From an uncultured Clostridia bacterium (GTDB lineage Bacteria; Bacillota; Clostridia; Oscillospirales; Ruminococcaceae), in assembly GCA_937891895.1 (NCBI GenBank), contig CALATN010000140.1, positions 1 through 36,331 on the forward strand: a stretch of DNA of 36,331 bases. Reading direction: 5' to 3'. Positions within the stretch are counted from its first letter, which is position 1, and the number at the start of each line of letters is the position of its first letter. Both the position numbers and the translations under genes were made by a program. Shown here piece after piece: positions 23,730 through 31,434 of the stretch. The notes under the pieces were generated by a model. That model was given only the letters and a program-made list of their open reading frames with translations, was not told the DNA's origin and made no database searches.

Positions 23730-24420
23730 TTTTGTATTTCAGCTAAAAATAGACCCGCTCAAAATCATTGTAAATAGTATAGCTGTAATCAAATCTGAAT
23801 GGGATATTTACCGTTCTGCTACGTTGTTGGTAAAGTGTGTGATAGGCAAAATTGAAAGTGCCTGAAATGCCATTCAGATTCGTTAATTTCGATATGATTT
23901 GTGAGTGTCCGTTGTGGACACATAAAACCAGCCGTCCGAAATTCGGACACTTGGTTTTACAACAATTACTCCCTGTTTTAAGTAGTCATTTACAGTAGCA
24001 TTTTTATTGCTGCGAATTAATCTCTCTTTATAAAAATAGTTTATATTTATACATTGGTCATTCTGTACCCTACTGGTACTAATCAAATTGTGTTTACTTG
24101 TTTGAATAGTACCCCAAGGGTACATAAAGTTGTTTAACGTTTTTGTGGTCTGTCCGTTTTTCGGACTAACCCTAATCACCGTGCATAGTGTTCATCAATA
24201 TCCAAATGTACGAATGTACGAAATCCGTACATCTGAAATAAAATAAACATCAGCACTAACCAAAATGGTTAATACTCACTACAAACAAATATTTTCTTTA
24301 TTCTTTAAGAGAATATTGACAGCTGCAATTAAGATGATTAACTACCCACAAATCATGTGTAGTTGAATATTCACTTTATCGGTAAAGGAAATAGTATTCT
24401 TCTGTAGGCACTTTCAATAC
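23730..24420. ncRNA. Gene-free structured region 2, possible large ncRNA
   Basis: About 1 kb between repressor and Fic has no convincing gene. A 13-bp perfect inverted repeat, ATTGAAAGTGCCT (23851) and AGGCACTTTCAAT (24406), brackets 568 nt. Inside are GTGTCC/GGACAC (23905), TAAAACCA/TGGTTTTA (23923/23952) around GTCCGAA/TTCGGAC (23934), GTAGCA/TGCTGC (23995/24008) and GTACC/GGTAC (24065). Then come GTACCC/GGGTAC (24109), GTCCG/CGGAC (24152), ATGTACG/CGTACAT (24214) and TAACCA/TGGTTA (24257). CTTTA/TAAAG is nested in GAATA/TATTC (24365-24400). AATCTGAATGG/CCATTCAGATT (23792/23870) extends it left. G-T wobbles at 23995/24008 and at 24289-24318 favour a plus-strand RNA. No clear promoter was found. 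Confidence 0.5.
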
Positions 24421-24463
24421 GTTAGTACCTTATTGTTTTTTGATATGTTCAATTGAACTTTTC

Positions 24464-24488
24464 AGGTGTCGTCAAATTGACCACACCT
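24464..24488. promoter_or_regulatory. 25-bp near-perfect palindrome
   Basis: AGGTGTCGTCAA and TTGACCACACCT flank one central base and pair at 11 of 12 positions. It could be a regulator operator or a hairpin; no promoter is evident beside it. Confidence 0.4.
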
Positions 24489-24500
24489 CAATATCTTTGA

Positions 24501-24582
24501 TGTAAACTATACCCCCTATAGGTGTATACGGGTACTTATATTATAGGTACTTAAATAGTTTCAATTGTAAACTATACCCCCT
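24501..24582 (+). repeat. Direct 17-bp repeats TGTAAACTATACCCCCT
   Basis: Exact copies lie at 24501-24517 and 24566-24582. A 14-base match, TGTAAACTATACCC, recurs at 26128-26141 on the other side of the Fic gene. GTACTTATA/TTATAGGTAC-like inverted sequence lies between the first two. Confidence 0.6.
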
Positions 24583-24602
24583 CCCCACTATTATAAATAG
24601 CA

Positions 24603-24638
24603 ATAGCCATTACCCGTTTTGAGTAATGGCTATATTTT
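24603..24638. terminator. Terminator downstream of the Fic gene
   Basis: ATAGCCATTAC (24603-24613) and GTAATGGCTAT (24623-24633) form a perfect 11-bp stem. ATTTTTATC follows on the plus strand and a weaker T-rich run on the minus strand, so it can stop transcripts from both sides. Confidence 0.7.
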
Positions 24639-24640
24639 TA

Positions 24641-25855
24641 TCAATTGGTTTCTGCTTCAATGTATTTATCCAATTCAGTAAGGTCAAAGCTACAGTACAT
24701 CAACCTGTTCTGCTTTTGCTTTATCAAGATGTTTTGAGGAATGTTCTTCATATACTTATTAATAGTATTGTATGATACTTTTAAATGCTCCTCAAGTTCT
24801 TTGAACGATATTCCCCAGTTTGAAAACAATGTTGCCTGAACAAGTACATAATACAACTCAAATATTACTTTGTCATTAGTAAACATTTCAGAAAGTGCAT
24901 TTTCATAATATTCAAGAGCATCTACACGTTTTCTTAATGCTAAACTAAGCTGCTTTTCGGACATATCGACAATTTCCAAGAACATTTCAACAAATGGAGT
25001 TAAGTCTCCCCTATTATTTGGATGATTGCACACTTTGAATGCTTCATAATACTTGTTGATATTCTCTTTAATTGTATATGAAATACGATAACCAATAAGG
25101 TGATTTAGTTCATGAGACAGCATATAGCTACTTATAAAACGGCTTGTTCTTCCATTCCCATCATAAAATGGATGAATAAATCCAAATAAATAATGGAATA
25201 TAGCTGTTCTAATTAATGTATCTATGCTGTCATTATTGAGAATATCAAGTGCCTTTTCCATTATCTCAATAATTTTTGATTCAGGATATAAGCCCTTATG
25301 AATTTCCTTTTGAGTTGCTGAATATACACTTACAGAACTTTTTCTAAATATTTTTCCATCAGGAATGTTTTCAGGATTTGACGTTTTTATTTCATCCAAG
25401 AAAATATCATTATAGATATTTCTTATATCCTGACAAGTATTCATAGGTATATGTTCACCATTAATAAGCAATAAATATTTTTTTACTAATCCCCAAAAAC
25501 GCTGTTTCTCATTATGTTGTGATAAGTCATTGAGAATGGCATCAATTTCTTTTCGTGTGCTGTGAACACCTTCAATATTGTTAGTTAAAACAATCTCATC
25601 AATAAGACAACGATTTTCAAATTGTCTTATTGCTTTTGGTGGTAATAAGCCATAAAGATAACAAATCTCTTTATCAGTTCTTTCAATGGATACCATTAAT
25701 TTATATATATCTACTGTTTGGCAAAAGAACGCTTGATATTCTCCGATATTGATATTGAACTTAATCGTATCATCCGAAGTGAAACGTCTTTCATATTCTT
25801 TTTTATGTTCATTGTTATCTGCATAGAATAACTTATATAAGGACTGCTTTGACAT
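24641..25855 (-). CDS. Fic-domain protein, class II with N-terminal inhibitory helix
   Basis: This 404-aa Fic protein would transfer AMP or a related group from a nucleotide to a target hydroxyl. The active-site motif HPFYDGNGRTSR is complete at residues 228-239, including catalytic His and phosphate-binding GNGR. The inhibitory motif TNNIEG (S/TxxxEG) at 91-96 lies before the Fic core, marking an autoinhibited class II enzyme. The C-terminus holds a winged helix (ISFKELEEHLKVSYNTINKYM), as in many Fic proteins that bind DNA. Start ATG 25855 has GAGGTGAG upstream; a TTG further up overlaps it. It has its own strong promoter and operators. It may be a toxin-like or host-modifying cargo, probably autoregulated by the winged helix. 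Confidence 0.92.
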   Translation of the reverse strand: MSKQSLYKLFYADNNEHKKEYERRFTSDDTIKFNINIGEYQAFFCQTVDIYKLMVSIERTDKEICYLYGLLPPKAIRQFENRCLIDEIVLTNNIEGVHSTRKEIDAILNDLSQHNEKQRFWGLVKKYLLLINGEHIPMNTCQDIRNIYNDIFLDEIKTSNPENIPDGKIFRKSSVSVYSATQKEIHKGLYPESKIIEIMEKALDILNNDSIDTLIRTAIFHYLFGFIHPFYDGNGRTSRFISSYMLSHELNHLIGYRISYTIKENINKYYEAFKVCNHPNNRGDLTPFVEMFLEIVDMSEKQLSLALRKRVDALEYYENALSEMFTNDKVIFELYYVLVQATLFSNWGISFKELEEHLKVSYNTINKYMKNIPQNILIKQKQNRLMYCSFDLTELDKYIEAETN

Positions 25856-25920
25856 AATCTCACCTCTCAATATATTTTGATGCCATATGCTTCATTTTAT
25901 TCATATCAAACTCAAAACGT

Positions 25921-26036
25921 TAAGCAATTTGAGGTTCAAACTATATGTATAGTATTTTAAAACTCAAAAATAGGGCGATTTTGAGTTTTACATTTTGATT
26001 ATAGCACTTGCATCTCATATTGTCAAGCAATTTGAG
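25921..26036 (-). promoter_or_regulatory. Fic promoter with CTCAAA operators
   Basis: On the minus strand TTGACA (26026-26021) and TATAAT (26003-25998) are consensus with 17 bp between. Downstream lies the perfect 11-bp inverted repeat AAAACTCAAAA (25959-25969)/TTTTGAGTTTT (25979-25989). The motif AAGCAATTTGAG occurs directly at 25922-25933 and 26025-26036, the latter overlapping the -35 box. The repeated CTCAAA half sites suggest tight repression of the Fic gene, perhaps by its own winged helix. Confidence 0.75.
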
Positions 26037-26219
26037 ATTTGATTTTTCGATTCGGTGACGAAAATTTCGGTTATGAGTAGAGTGGAACTACTATACCTAT
26101 ATACCACATAATCACTTGCTTTTTAAATGTAAACTATACCCGTCCACCTGCTCCCCTGCTCTGATTACTACCATTGTACACGCTGCACAACGCTATAATT
26201 ATACTATATAATAGTACAA

Positions 26220-26256
26220 AAAAGGTACAACCATTTTTATTTTGGCTGTACCTTTT
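26220..26256 (-). terminator. Intrinsic terminator of the Uma2 gene
   Basis: AAAAGGTACAACC and GGCTGTACCTTTT (26220-26232, 26244-26256) pair with one mismatch. Read leftward the stem is followed by a run of T. Confidence 0.8.
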
Positions 26257-26275
26257 ATTATTTGTGTTGTAGTTA

Positions 26276-26830
26276 TTACTGAAGCAAATCACTAATGCAA
26301 ATCTTTAAAGGCTCTGCATTGTCCTTGTATAAATCAACTGTGATTTCATCGTCAAAGCTGTAAAACTCCAAAATATTTGATTTACCATACAAATATACTA
26401 TAACCTTGTCATTTGTCGGGTCAATTATCCAGTATTCCTTGACACCAGCATTTTTATATAGTAGCAATTTATCTTTATAATCTCGCTCTGAATTGTTTGG
26501 TGATACTATTTCAATAATCCAATCAGGAGCACCATTGTATTTTTGTTCGTCAAAGTTCTCAGGCTTACACGCTACAAAAATATCAGGTATCACAATAGTA
26601 TCATCGTTCAATTTTACATCTGTAGGGGCATTAAATACTTCACATTTGCCTTTATTCTTATTGATGTAATTAGTTATAAAGTTTGTTACCCTTGCCGATA
26701 TTCTTTGATGCTTTATATTTGGTGACGGTGACATATCTACTATTATGCCGTTGATAAGTTCACAAGGTTCTTGTAAATCAAGCTTGTAAAATTGTTCTGC
26801 TGTGTATCTTTTTTCGTTTGTCATTGGCAT
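26276..26830 (-). CDS. Uma2-family (DUF820) PD-(D/E)xK-fold protein
   Basis: This 184-aa protein matches the Uma2 family: YTAEQFYKLDLQ, CELINGIIVDMSPSPNIKHQRI, then VIPDIFVACK and DWIIEIVSPNNSERDYKDKLLLY, and finally VKEYWIIDP. Asp of IPDI, Glu of IIEIVS and Lys of DYKDKL fit the PD-(D/E)xK nuclease core. These restriction-like proteins are widespread in mobile elements and cyanobacteria and their substrates are mostly unknown. The length is typical. ATG 26830 has AAAGGAGTG. It lies leftward next to Fic, but each has its own terminator and Fic its own promoter, so they are separate units. Confidence 0.88.
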   Translation of the reverse strand: MPMTNEKRYTAEQFYKLDLQEPCELINGIIVDMSPSPNIKHQRISARVTNFITNYINKNKGKCEVFNAPTDVKLNDDTIVIPDIFVACKPENFDEQKYNGAPDWIIEIVSPNNSERDYKDKLLLYKNAGVKEYWIIDPTNDKVIVYLYGKSNILEFYSFDDEITVDLYKDNAEPLKICISDLLQ

Positions 26831-27050
26831 AAAATCACTCCTTTTTGTGATGAAACATTGTTATTTTCTCCTATGATACTATTTAAAATGATGTTTATTA
26901 TATTGTTTATCTCCTTTATAGTACCATTTAAACAGGCTTACAGCCTTTATTTATAGGGTTTTGTGCTGATTTTATAGTTTTGCTGTATGTTGTAAAAGAA
27001 ATATGCTGTTATTTGATAAAATAATGTAGATTTACTCCTTTATACTAATT

Positions 27051-27251
27051 TTATAAAGAAGATTCTTCTTTATCTTTACCTATACATTTATATACATAAT
27101 CTTTCAAAATAGTATTAGCTGTTTTGCCTTGTTCTTCAGCATAAGCTTTAAACATTTCGCCATCTTCACGTTTGATTTTGCAACCTATAGTTATCATATT
27201 TTCTTTATCCCATTTAAGAGATGCTCTTTTTTGAGATTCTCTTACCGCCAT
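27051..27251 (-). CDS. Ribbon-helix-helix-like regulator, divergent from ArdA
   Basis: This 66-aa protein has an N-terminal basic strand (RESQKRASLKWDKENMITIGCKI) followed by two helices (EDGEMFKAYAEEQGK and TANTILKDYVYKCI), the pattern of Arc/MetJ ribbon-helix-helix proteins. The true start is the ATG at 27251, with GGAGGTGA in front; a longer frame lacks a ribosome site. It is divergent from the ArdA gene. The shared 100-bp gap contains three GTTAAC-centred sites that it probably binds, repressing both directions. Confidence 0.75.
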   Translation of the reverse strand: MAVRESQKRASLKWDKENMITIGCKIKREDGEMFKAYAEEQGKTANTILKDYVYKCIGKDKEESSL

Positions 27252-27294
27252 ATATTCACCTCCTAACATACTTATATTATACCAGATTTGGATA

Positions 27295-27381
27295 TAGGTT
27301 AACAGTATAAAAATATACAAAAATATACGGTTAACTTTAGCTAAAATACATATTGCATTATACGGTTAACCGTAGTATAAT
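27295..27381. promoter_or_regulatory. ArdA promoter with GTTAAC palindromic operators
   Basis: On the plus strand TTGCAT (27353-27358) and TATAAT (27376-27381) have a 17-bp spacer. That spacer contains the perfect 14-bp palindrome TACGGTTAACCGTA (27361-27374). Further GGTTAAC sites lie at 27325-27335 and 27295-27307, the last beside a minus-strand TATAAT serving the regulator gene. A repressor bound here would block both promoters. Confidence 0.75.
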
Positions 27382-27430
27382 AATATCAATGAAACAAACA
27401 CAAACCAAAAAAAACAGGAGGTACACAACT

Positions 27431-27937
27431 ATGACAGCTACAACATTATTAAAAGTATTCATCACAAACTTAGGCAAATACAACGAAGGCGAGTTAATCG
27501 GTGAATGGGTAAGCCTTCCAGTAGATGAGAACGAACTTGAAGAAGTTCTGGAGTGTATCGGCATTAATGAAGAATATGAAGAATACTTCATTACAGACTT
27601 TGAAACAGAAATTGACGGTTTGAACGTTGACGAATACAGCAACATTGAAGAACTTAATGAACTTGCTGCACAGCTTGAAAGCCTTGATGAATATGACATC
27701 GAAAAAGTCGGTGCAATCATTGAAGCACACGGAATAGACCTTAAAGAAGCTATTGAAAACATTGATGATTATACATATTATAGCGGAATGAGCCTTGAAG
27801 ATGTTGCGTATGAAATAGTTGAAGAATGTTATGAACTTCCAGAAATTGCACAGCGTTACTTTGACTATGAAGCATTTGCAAGGGATTTAGGTTATGACGG
27901 TTATACAGAGACAACAAACGGCGTTATCTATCAGTAA
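27431..27937 (+). CDS. ardA: ArdA-type antirestriction protein
   Basis: This 168-aa, very acidic protein begins KVFITNLGKYNEGELIGEWVSLP, the hallmark first strand and helix of ArdA. The remainder is Glu/Asp-rich helices ending in YFDYEAFARDLGYDGY. ArdA dimers mimic B-form DNA and block type I restriction enzymes, protecting incoming mobile DNA. The length is that of the family. I chose ATG 27431, after AGGAGGT; an upstream frame from 27353 runs through the promoter and has no ribosome site. It is the first gene of the rightward accessory operon and is controlled by palindromic operators. Confidence 0.92.
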   Translation: MTATTLLKVFITNLGKYNEGELIGEWVSLPVDENELEEVLECIGINEEYEEYFITDFETEIDGLNVDEYSNIEELNELAAQLESLDEYDIEKVGAIIEAHGIDLKEAIENIDDYTYYSGMSLEDVAYEIVEECYELPEIAQRYFDYEAFARDLGYDGYTETTNGVIYQ

Positions 27938-27954
27938 TTACATAAAGTGTTCTA

Positions 27955-27978
27955 AAGGGCATCACTTCAAAAGCCCTA
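27955..27978 (+). terminator. Hairpin after ArdA
   Basis: AGGGC and GCCCT enclose a short A-rich loop. There is no T tract, so it is more likely a processing or attenuation hairpin than a full terminator. Confidence 0.35.
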
Positions 27979-28033
27979 TTCCAAAGGCTTAAAGTCTTAT
28001 ACATTAACATTATTTTATAGGAGGTACTACGTT

Positions 28034-28309
28034 ATGAGTACAAATGAACTTCACGCTATTATTAAGGAACTCAAAGAATTTAAGCTTCTTAAAGAAGAAG
28101 CAGAAGCAAGGATTTCAGAACTTGAAAGCATTATCAAGAGTGAAATGAAATCACAGGACACAAACAAAATGGTTATTGGTGAATACAAGTGTAGCCTTGC
28201 TGTTGTCACCTCGAATCGTATCGACAGTAAAGCACTTCAGGAAAACCGTCCTGACATTTACAGCATCTTTATCAAGCCTTCGACATATGAAAGACTTACA
28301 GTTAAGTAA
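28034..28309 (+). CDS. Small coiled-coil mobile-element protein
   Basis: This 91-aa protein is a Leu/Glu-rich coiled coil at residues 4-37 (ELHAIIKELKEFKLLKEEAE). A short beta region with the pattern GEYKCSLAVVTSNRIDSKALQENRPDIYSIF and a Thr-Tyr-Glu-Arg ending follow. Similar small proteins are common in Clostridia phages and conjugative elements, from memory; their function is unknown. AGGAGGT is well placed before ATG 28034. Confidence 0.75.
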   Translation: MSTNELHAIIKELKEFKLLKEEAEARISELESIIKSEMKSQDTNKMVIGEYKCSLAVVTSNRIDSKALQENRPDIYSIFIKPSTYERLTVK

Positions 28310-28317
28310 AAAGAAAA

Positions 28318-28409
28318 GCCCTTACAGAACGGCAATTCTAATAAGGGCATAGCAACTCCCAATCACTACAAAGGGCGGTTACTGATTAAATTATAGCACT
28401 GACCGCCCT
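28318..28409 (+). promoter_or_regulatory. Two intergenic hairpins before the 28440 gene
   Basis: GCCCTTA/TAAGGGC (28318-28348) and AGGGCGGT/ACCGCCCT (28372-28409) are perfect inverted repeats in a 130-bp gap. Neither has a T tract. They may stabilise or process the polycistronic message. Confidence 0.5.
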
Positions 28410-28439
28410 ATTAAGTCAATAACTTATGGAGGTTTTACA

Positions 28440-28802
28440 ATGCTGGAAAATATAACACGCAAAATGGCACGTCAAAGGGCATCAAATCTCAGTTTGACGG
28501 AAATTCGCCACTTTACAGGCATACCAGATTTAGACCCTATGCAAGCAGATATTTGGGTAGATGGTCTTTCAGGTTACATTGAAACTGTTTACAATAATGA
28601 AAGGAAGATTTTTCTTGAAATTGTCGCTGATTATAACAGGAATCGCAAGCGGAAATTTTTAAATTCTTACGGTATAGCAGTAACATTTTACACTGTAACA
28701 GATGATTACCTTAGATTTATGGGAAGATCTGAAAACACACGGAAGAAATACACACTAAACAATTTCAACGCTTATGTAAAAGAAAACTATACAGAAGTTT
28801 AA
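28440..28802 (+). CDS. Unknown 120-aa accessory protein
   Basis: No family is recognised. The protein is basic at the start (NITRKMARQRASNLSLTEIRHF) and at its end, with an aromatic-rich middle (GYIETVYNNERKIFLEIVADY). GGAGG lies before ATG 28440. It is followed after 14 bases by the next gene, so it is part of the rightward accessory operon. Confidence 0.7.
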   Translation: MLENITRKMARQRASNLSLTEIRHFTGIPDLDPMQADIWVDGLSGYIETVYNNERKIFLEIVADYNRNRKRKFLNSYGIAVTFYTVTDDYLRFMGRSENTRKKYTLNNFNAYVKENYTEV

Positions 28803-28816
28803 AGAGGTGCTTAATA

Positions 28817-29260
28817 ATGGAAAAAATAATAAGAATCACAGCATTTGAAATATATCTTCTCAGCTTAATCAAAATGGAATATATCAACATGGAAAATTCT
28901 TTTGTTGATGACGATGGGAAAATCTATCTCAATCTTAATATGGAATTTCTTCCGATACCGAATATTGAGGTTAAAATGAGACATGGACTTGTACAAACCT
29001 GTTATTCAGTGAAGGATTTCTTTGAAAAACATCTTTTTGACCCATTTAACTTTGAACGCAGTACCTATTATATAGTATGCGATAAAACAGGCTTACCCAT
29101 AAATATGAAAGTAAAAACTACAAGATACGGTATGCTTGGAGTCTTCAACAGACCTGACATTGTTTCAAGTATTATGGAAGATATGTGCATCAGCAATCAC
29201 CCTGACTGTGATAAGTACCAGAAACAGTTAGAAGAATTCAAAGAAGCTGTAAAGCTGTAA
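28817..29260 (+). CDS. Unknown 147-aa accessory protein
   Basis: No family is recognised. The protein begins with a hydrophobic-charged helix (RITAFEIYLLSLIKMEYINM) and continues as a mixed fold. Its C-terminus has CISNHPDCDKYQKQLEEFKEA with two cysteines. AGAGGTG precedes ATG 28817. The gene ends 14 bases before the DUF262-like gene, so the pair is probably co-translated. Confidence 0.7.
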   Translation: MEKIIRITAFEIYLLSLIKMEYINMENSFVDDDGKIYLNLNMEFLPIPNIEVKMRHGLVQTCYSVKDFFEKHLFDPFNFERSTYYIVCDKTGLPINMKVKTTRYGMLGVFNRPDIVSSIMEDMCISNHPDCDKYQKQLEEFKEAVKL

Positions 29261-29274
29261 CGGAGGTTTTACTT

Positions 29275-30438
29275 ATGGCAAAACGGAAAAATACACAACC
29301 TGAACAGGTTACTTCAATTATTGAATATAACGGAAAATCCTATACTCTTATGTCAATAGATTTGTCAGCAAATCGCAACGTCAAGGAAATCCCATACAAC
29401 ATCAAGGAATTTACAGAAAAATTTGACAATGGCGATATATGCAGAGACCCACTCATTCAGCGTACAGCAGACCAGTGGAACAGTGCGAAGAAGTCAAAAT
29501 TTATTCTTTCCATTTTGCTTAATCGCCCTGTAGGAACTATCCTGACAGCAAAGGGACGTGCAGACAGCAAAAGCTACACACAAAAAACACTTATTGACGG
29601 TTTGCAGAGAAGTACAGCCATAAGCGATTATATCAATAACCGTTTTGCTTTAAGTAAGAATACAGCACCAATACGCTGTTGTTATCGTGACGATGACGGT
29701 AATATAATAACGGAAAATTTTGACCTTGCAAGTAAAAAATTCAAGGCACTTCCTGACGTTTTAAAGGAAGCTATACTTGAATACAGATTAACTGTTTATT
29801 CTTATGAAGGCTTTTCCGATGAGGAACTTGACGATATTGTATTTTGCGTAAACAATGGAAGTTCTTTCAAGCCATTTCAAAAGCTGAGAACTGTTTTAGG
29901 CTCTGCTATGATGGAATACTTACAGCCTGTTTGTGATGGTGTGTTTTGGGAAAAGGCTGAAAGTATCAAAACCAAAAACGATGGTGTACTTGGTTGTGTA
30001 ATAAGGACATTAATGCTTTTAAAGGACTTCCCTTTCAAGTCACTTAGCACAAGCGAAATGATTACATTTGCGGAAGAGTTTGCTGAAAGTGGAAGCATCA
30101 AGGAGATTGAACAACTCAACAGCCTTTTCAATCAGCTTGACAGCATTATTCACAGACAAATGAATGATGAAGAATATACTTTCCTTACTCCATGCAACAT
30201 TCCTCATCTTATTAAGAATCTGTATAAGTATAATATGATGGAAAATTTAAGCAACGGAAATTATACAGCGTTTCTAAATTACTTTTTATCATCTGAAGAT
30301 TATGCAGAATACAACAGATATTGCTGCAAGCTTGCAAGTGGTGGAGGACTTTATTCCCGTGCTACTGTTGAGAAAAGACAAGATATTATTGACAATGCAC
30401 TTGATAACTTTATTAGTAATATGACAAAATCAGCTTAA
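29275..30438 (+). CDS. DUF262-like (ParB/sulfiredoxin-superfamily) protein
   Basis: This 387-aa protein has the DUF262 pattern. A region near 60 (CRDPLIQRTADQW) replaces the usual xPxFQR..W. It is followed by SKFILSILLNRPVGTI and the signature LIDGLQRSTAISDY (DGxQR) near 107-120. DUF262 is the nucleotide-binding half of GmrSD type IV restriction enzymes and of several defence proteins. Here the DUF1524 nuclease half is absent and the rest is helical. It could regulate, sense or oppose modified-DNA restriction; next to ArdA an anti-defence or competition role is possible. GGAGG precedes ATG 29275. Confidence 0.75.
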   Translation: MAKRKNTQPEQVTSIIEYNGKSYTLMSIDLSANRNVKEIPYNIKEFTEKFDNGDICRDPLIQRTADQWNSAKKSKFILSILLNRPVGTILTAKGRADSKSYTQKTLIDGLQRSTAISDYINNRFALSKNTAPIRCCYRDDDGNIITENFDLASKKFKALPDVLKEAILEYRLTVYSYEGFSDEELDDIVFCVNNGSSFKPFQKLRTVLGSAMMEYLQPVCDGVFWEKAESIKTKNDGVLGCVIRTLMLLKDFPFKSLSTSEMITFAEEFAESGSIKEIEQLNSLFNQLDSIIHRQMNDEEYTFLTPCNIPHLIKNLYKYNMMENLSNGNYTAFLNYFLSSEDYAEYNRYCCKLASGGGLYSRATVEKRQDIIDNALDNFISNMTKSA

Positions 30439-30444
30439 TGTTTC

Positions 30445-30484
30445 GGGGCAATTGAGAAATAGAGATTAATATAACAGTTGTCCC
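30445..30484 (+). promoter_or_regulatory. RNA hairpin between DUF262-like gene and 30512 gene
   Basis: GGGGCAATTG (30445-30454) and CAGTTGTCCC (30475-30484) pair along 10 bp with two G-U wobbles valid only in the plus-strand RNA. No T tract follows immediately. It may tune expression of the next gene. Confidence 0.5.
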
Positions 30485-30511
30485 AAATAATTTTGAAATG
30501 AGGTAAAATAT

Positions 30512-30934
30512 ATGATTATTTACGGCGAAAATAAAATTGTAATGTTCCTTTCTGAAATCGGCATTGATGTGGAAAATGCTCTTAAATATGACAGGACACA
30601 AGGGTCTGATGAATACGCTTTAGATCTCCCCTTTGCAAATAATGATTTAATTATGGAACTTTTAAAAGACGATGTTGAAATGTTTGCGATGGAAAATGGT
30701 TATTACGGTAATGAGCATACTGACAAGGCTATTAAGTACAAGTCAAGAATTGAGTTTGTTTATTTCTTTGAAAGTAGCACAGCGGAAATAGGTATCTGGA
30801 TTGAGCCTGTTGATAAAGCTGATGCGGAATTACTTGATGATGATATGTCTGCAACATGGCTTAATGTTGACCTTGATGCTACAGATAAAAACTATCTTTG
30901 TATGTGTCTTGCTGAAATGATTTATTTCAGATAA
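30512..30934 (+). CDS. Acidic unknown 140-aa protein
   Basis: The protein is strongly acidic (many Asp and Glu, for example DVEMFAMENGY and DKADAELLDDDMSATWLNVDLD) with alternating strands and helices and no recognised motif. Acidic small proteins beside ArdA are often DNA mimics or anti-defence factors, but nothing specific supports this here. GAGGT precedes ATG 30512. Confidence 0.7.
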   Translation: MIIYGENKIVMFLSEIGIDVENALKYDRTQGSDEYALDLPFANNDLIMELLKDDVEMFAMENGYYGNEHTDKAIKYKSRIEFVYFFESSTAEIGIWIEPVDKADAELLDDDMSATWLNVDLDATDKNYLCMCLAEMIYFR

Positions 30935-30944
30935 AAAAAATAAA

Positions 30945-30981
30945 GCTGTACGGGGGTATCAACACCGATACCCAATACAGC
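30945..30981 (-). terminator. Terminator facing left
   Basis: Read on the minus strand, GCTGTATTGGGTATC and GATACCCCCGTACAGC form a long stem with loop GGTGTT, followed by TTTATTTTTTTT. It would block leftward transcripts entering the rightward accessory operon. On the plus strand it is an intergenic hairpin before the 31003 gene. Confidence 0.65.
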
Positions 30982-31002
30982 CAAAAAGAACGGAGAATAC
31001 AT

Positions 31003-31227
31003 ATGCTTGCGTATAAAACAAAACCACAGGAAAAACCAATCATCAGAACTACTAATATCAAACGTAAAAAAGCATTATCGGAAAATACTAAACAAAAGTT
31101 GCTTGGGGTAGCTATGATACTGCTTGCCATCCCTGCAATGCTTGTTACCAATGAGTTTGGTGAGCCTGACGGAACAGCTTCAATTATGTTGGTGTTTATG
31201 GGACTCGCTGCACTTATCAGTAAATAA
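31003..31227 (+). CDS. Small two-helix membrane protein
   Basis: This 74-aa protein has a basic cytoplasmic start (about 30 residues), a first transmembrane helix LLGVAMILLAIPAMLV, a short loop NEFGEPDGT and a second helix ASIMLVFMGLAALI. No family is recognised. CGGAGAA precedes ATG 31003. It lies between the accessory genes and the serine recombinase. Confidence 0.7.
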   Translation: MLAYKTKPQEKPIIRTTNIKRKKALSENTKQKLLGVAMILLAIPAMLVTNEFGEPDGTASIMLVFMGLAALISK

Positions 31228-31266
31228 GAAAATACCATTCATTTGAATGTTAATGTATATTGTGTG

Positions 31267-31370
31267 ACCGTCTGTAATGGACGGTTATGCTTTACATTAA
31301 AGCGTAAAGATGAAATCAAGACCCTGTTTACATAACGTAAAACAATTCAAAAAACAACTTCATCTTAACG
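31267..31370. promoter_or_regulatory. Candidate res or inversion sites upstream of the recombinase
   Basis: CGTAAAGATGAA (31303-31314) and TTCATCTTAACG (31359-31370) are inverted copies with one mismatch, 44 bp apart, in the 200-bp gap before the serine recombinase. ACCGTC/GACGGT (31267-31284 area) adds a small hairpin. Serine resolvases usually bind repeated 12-bp half sites beside their gene. Confidence 0.4.
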
Positions 31371-31434
31371 TTATTCAGCGGAAATTAGATATTAAATATA
31401 AGGTACACCCCAACTTTACTTTGGAGATGATAGA

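Noticed and set aside
23883..24179. 98-codon minus-strand frame starting at GTG
   Set aside because: It has no ribosome site and runs across five of the perfect hairpins, so the DNA or RNA structure explains the sequence better than coding.
23880..24275. CRISPR array suggested by regular spacing of hairpins
   Set aside because: The hairpin sequences are all different, so there is no repeat unit, and no cas gene is present.
27353..27430. Longer N-terminus for ArdA
   Set aside because: It would translate the promoter and operator; the AGGAGG-supported ATG at 27431 matches the family start.
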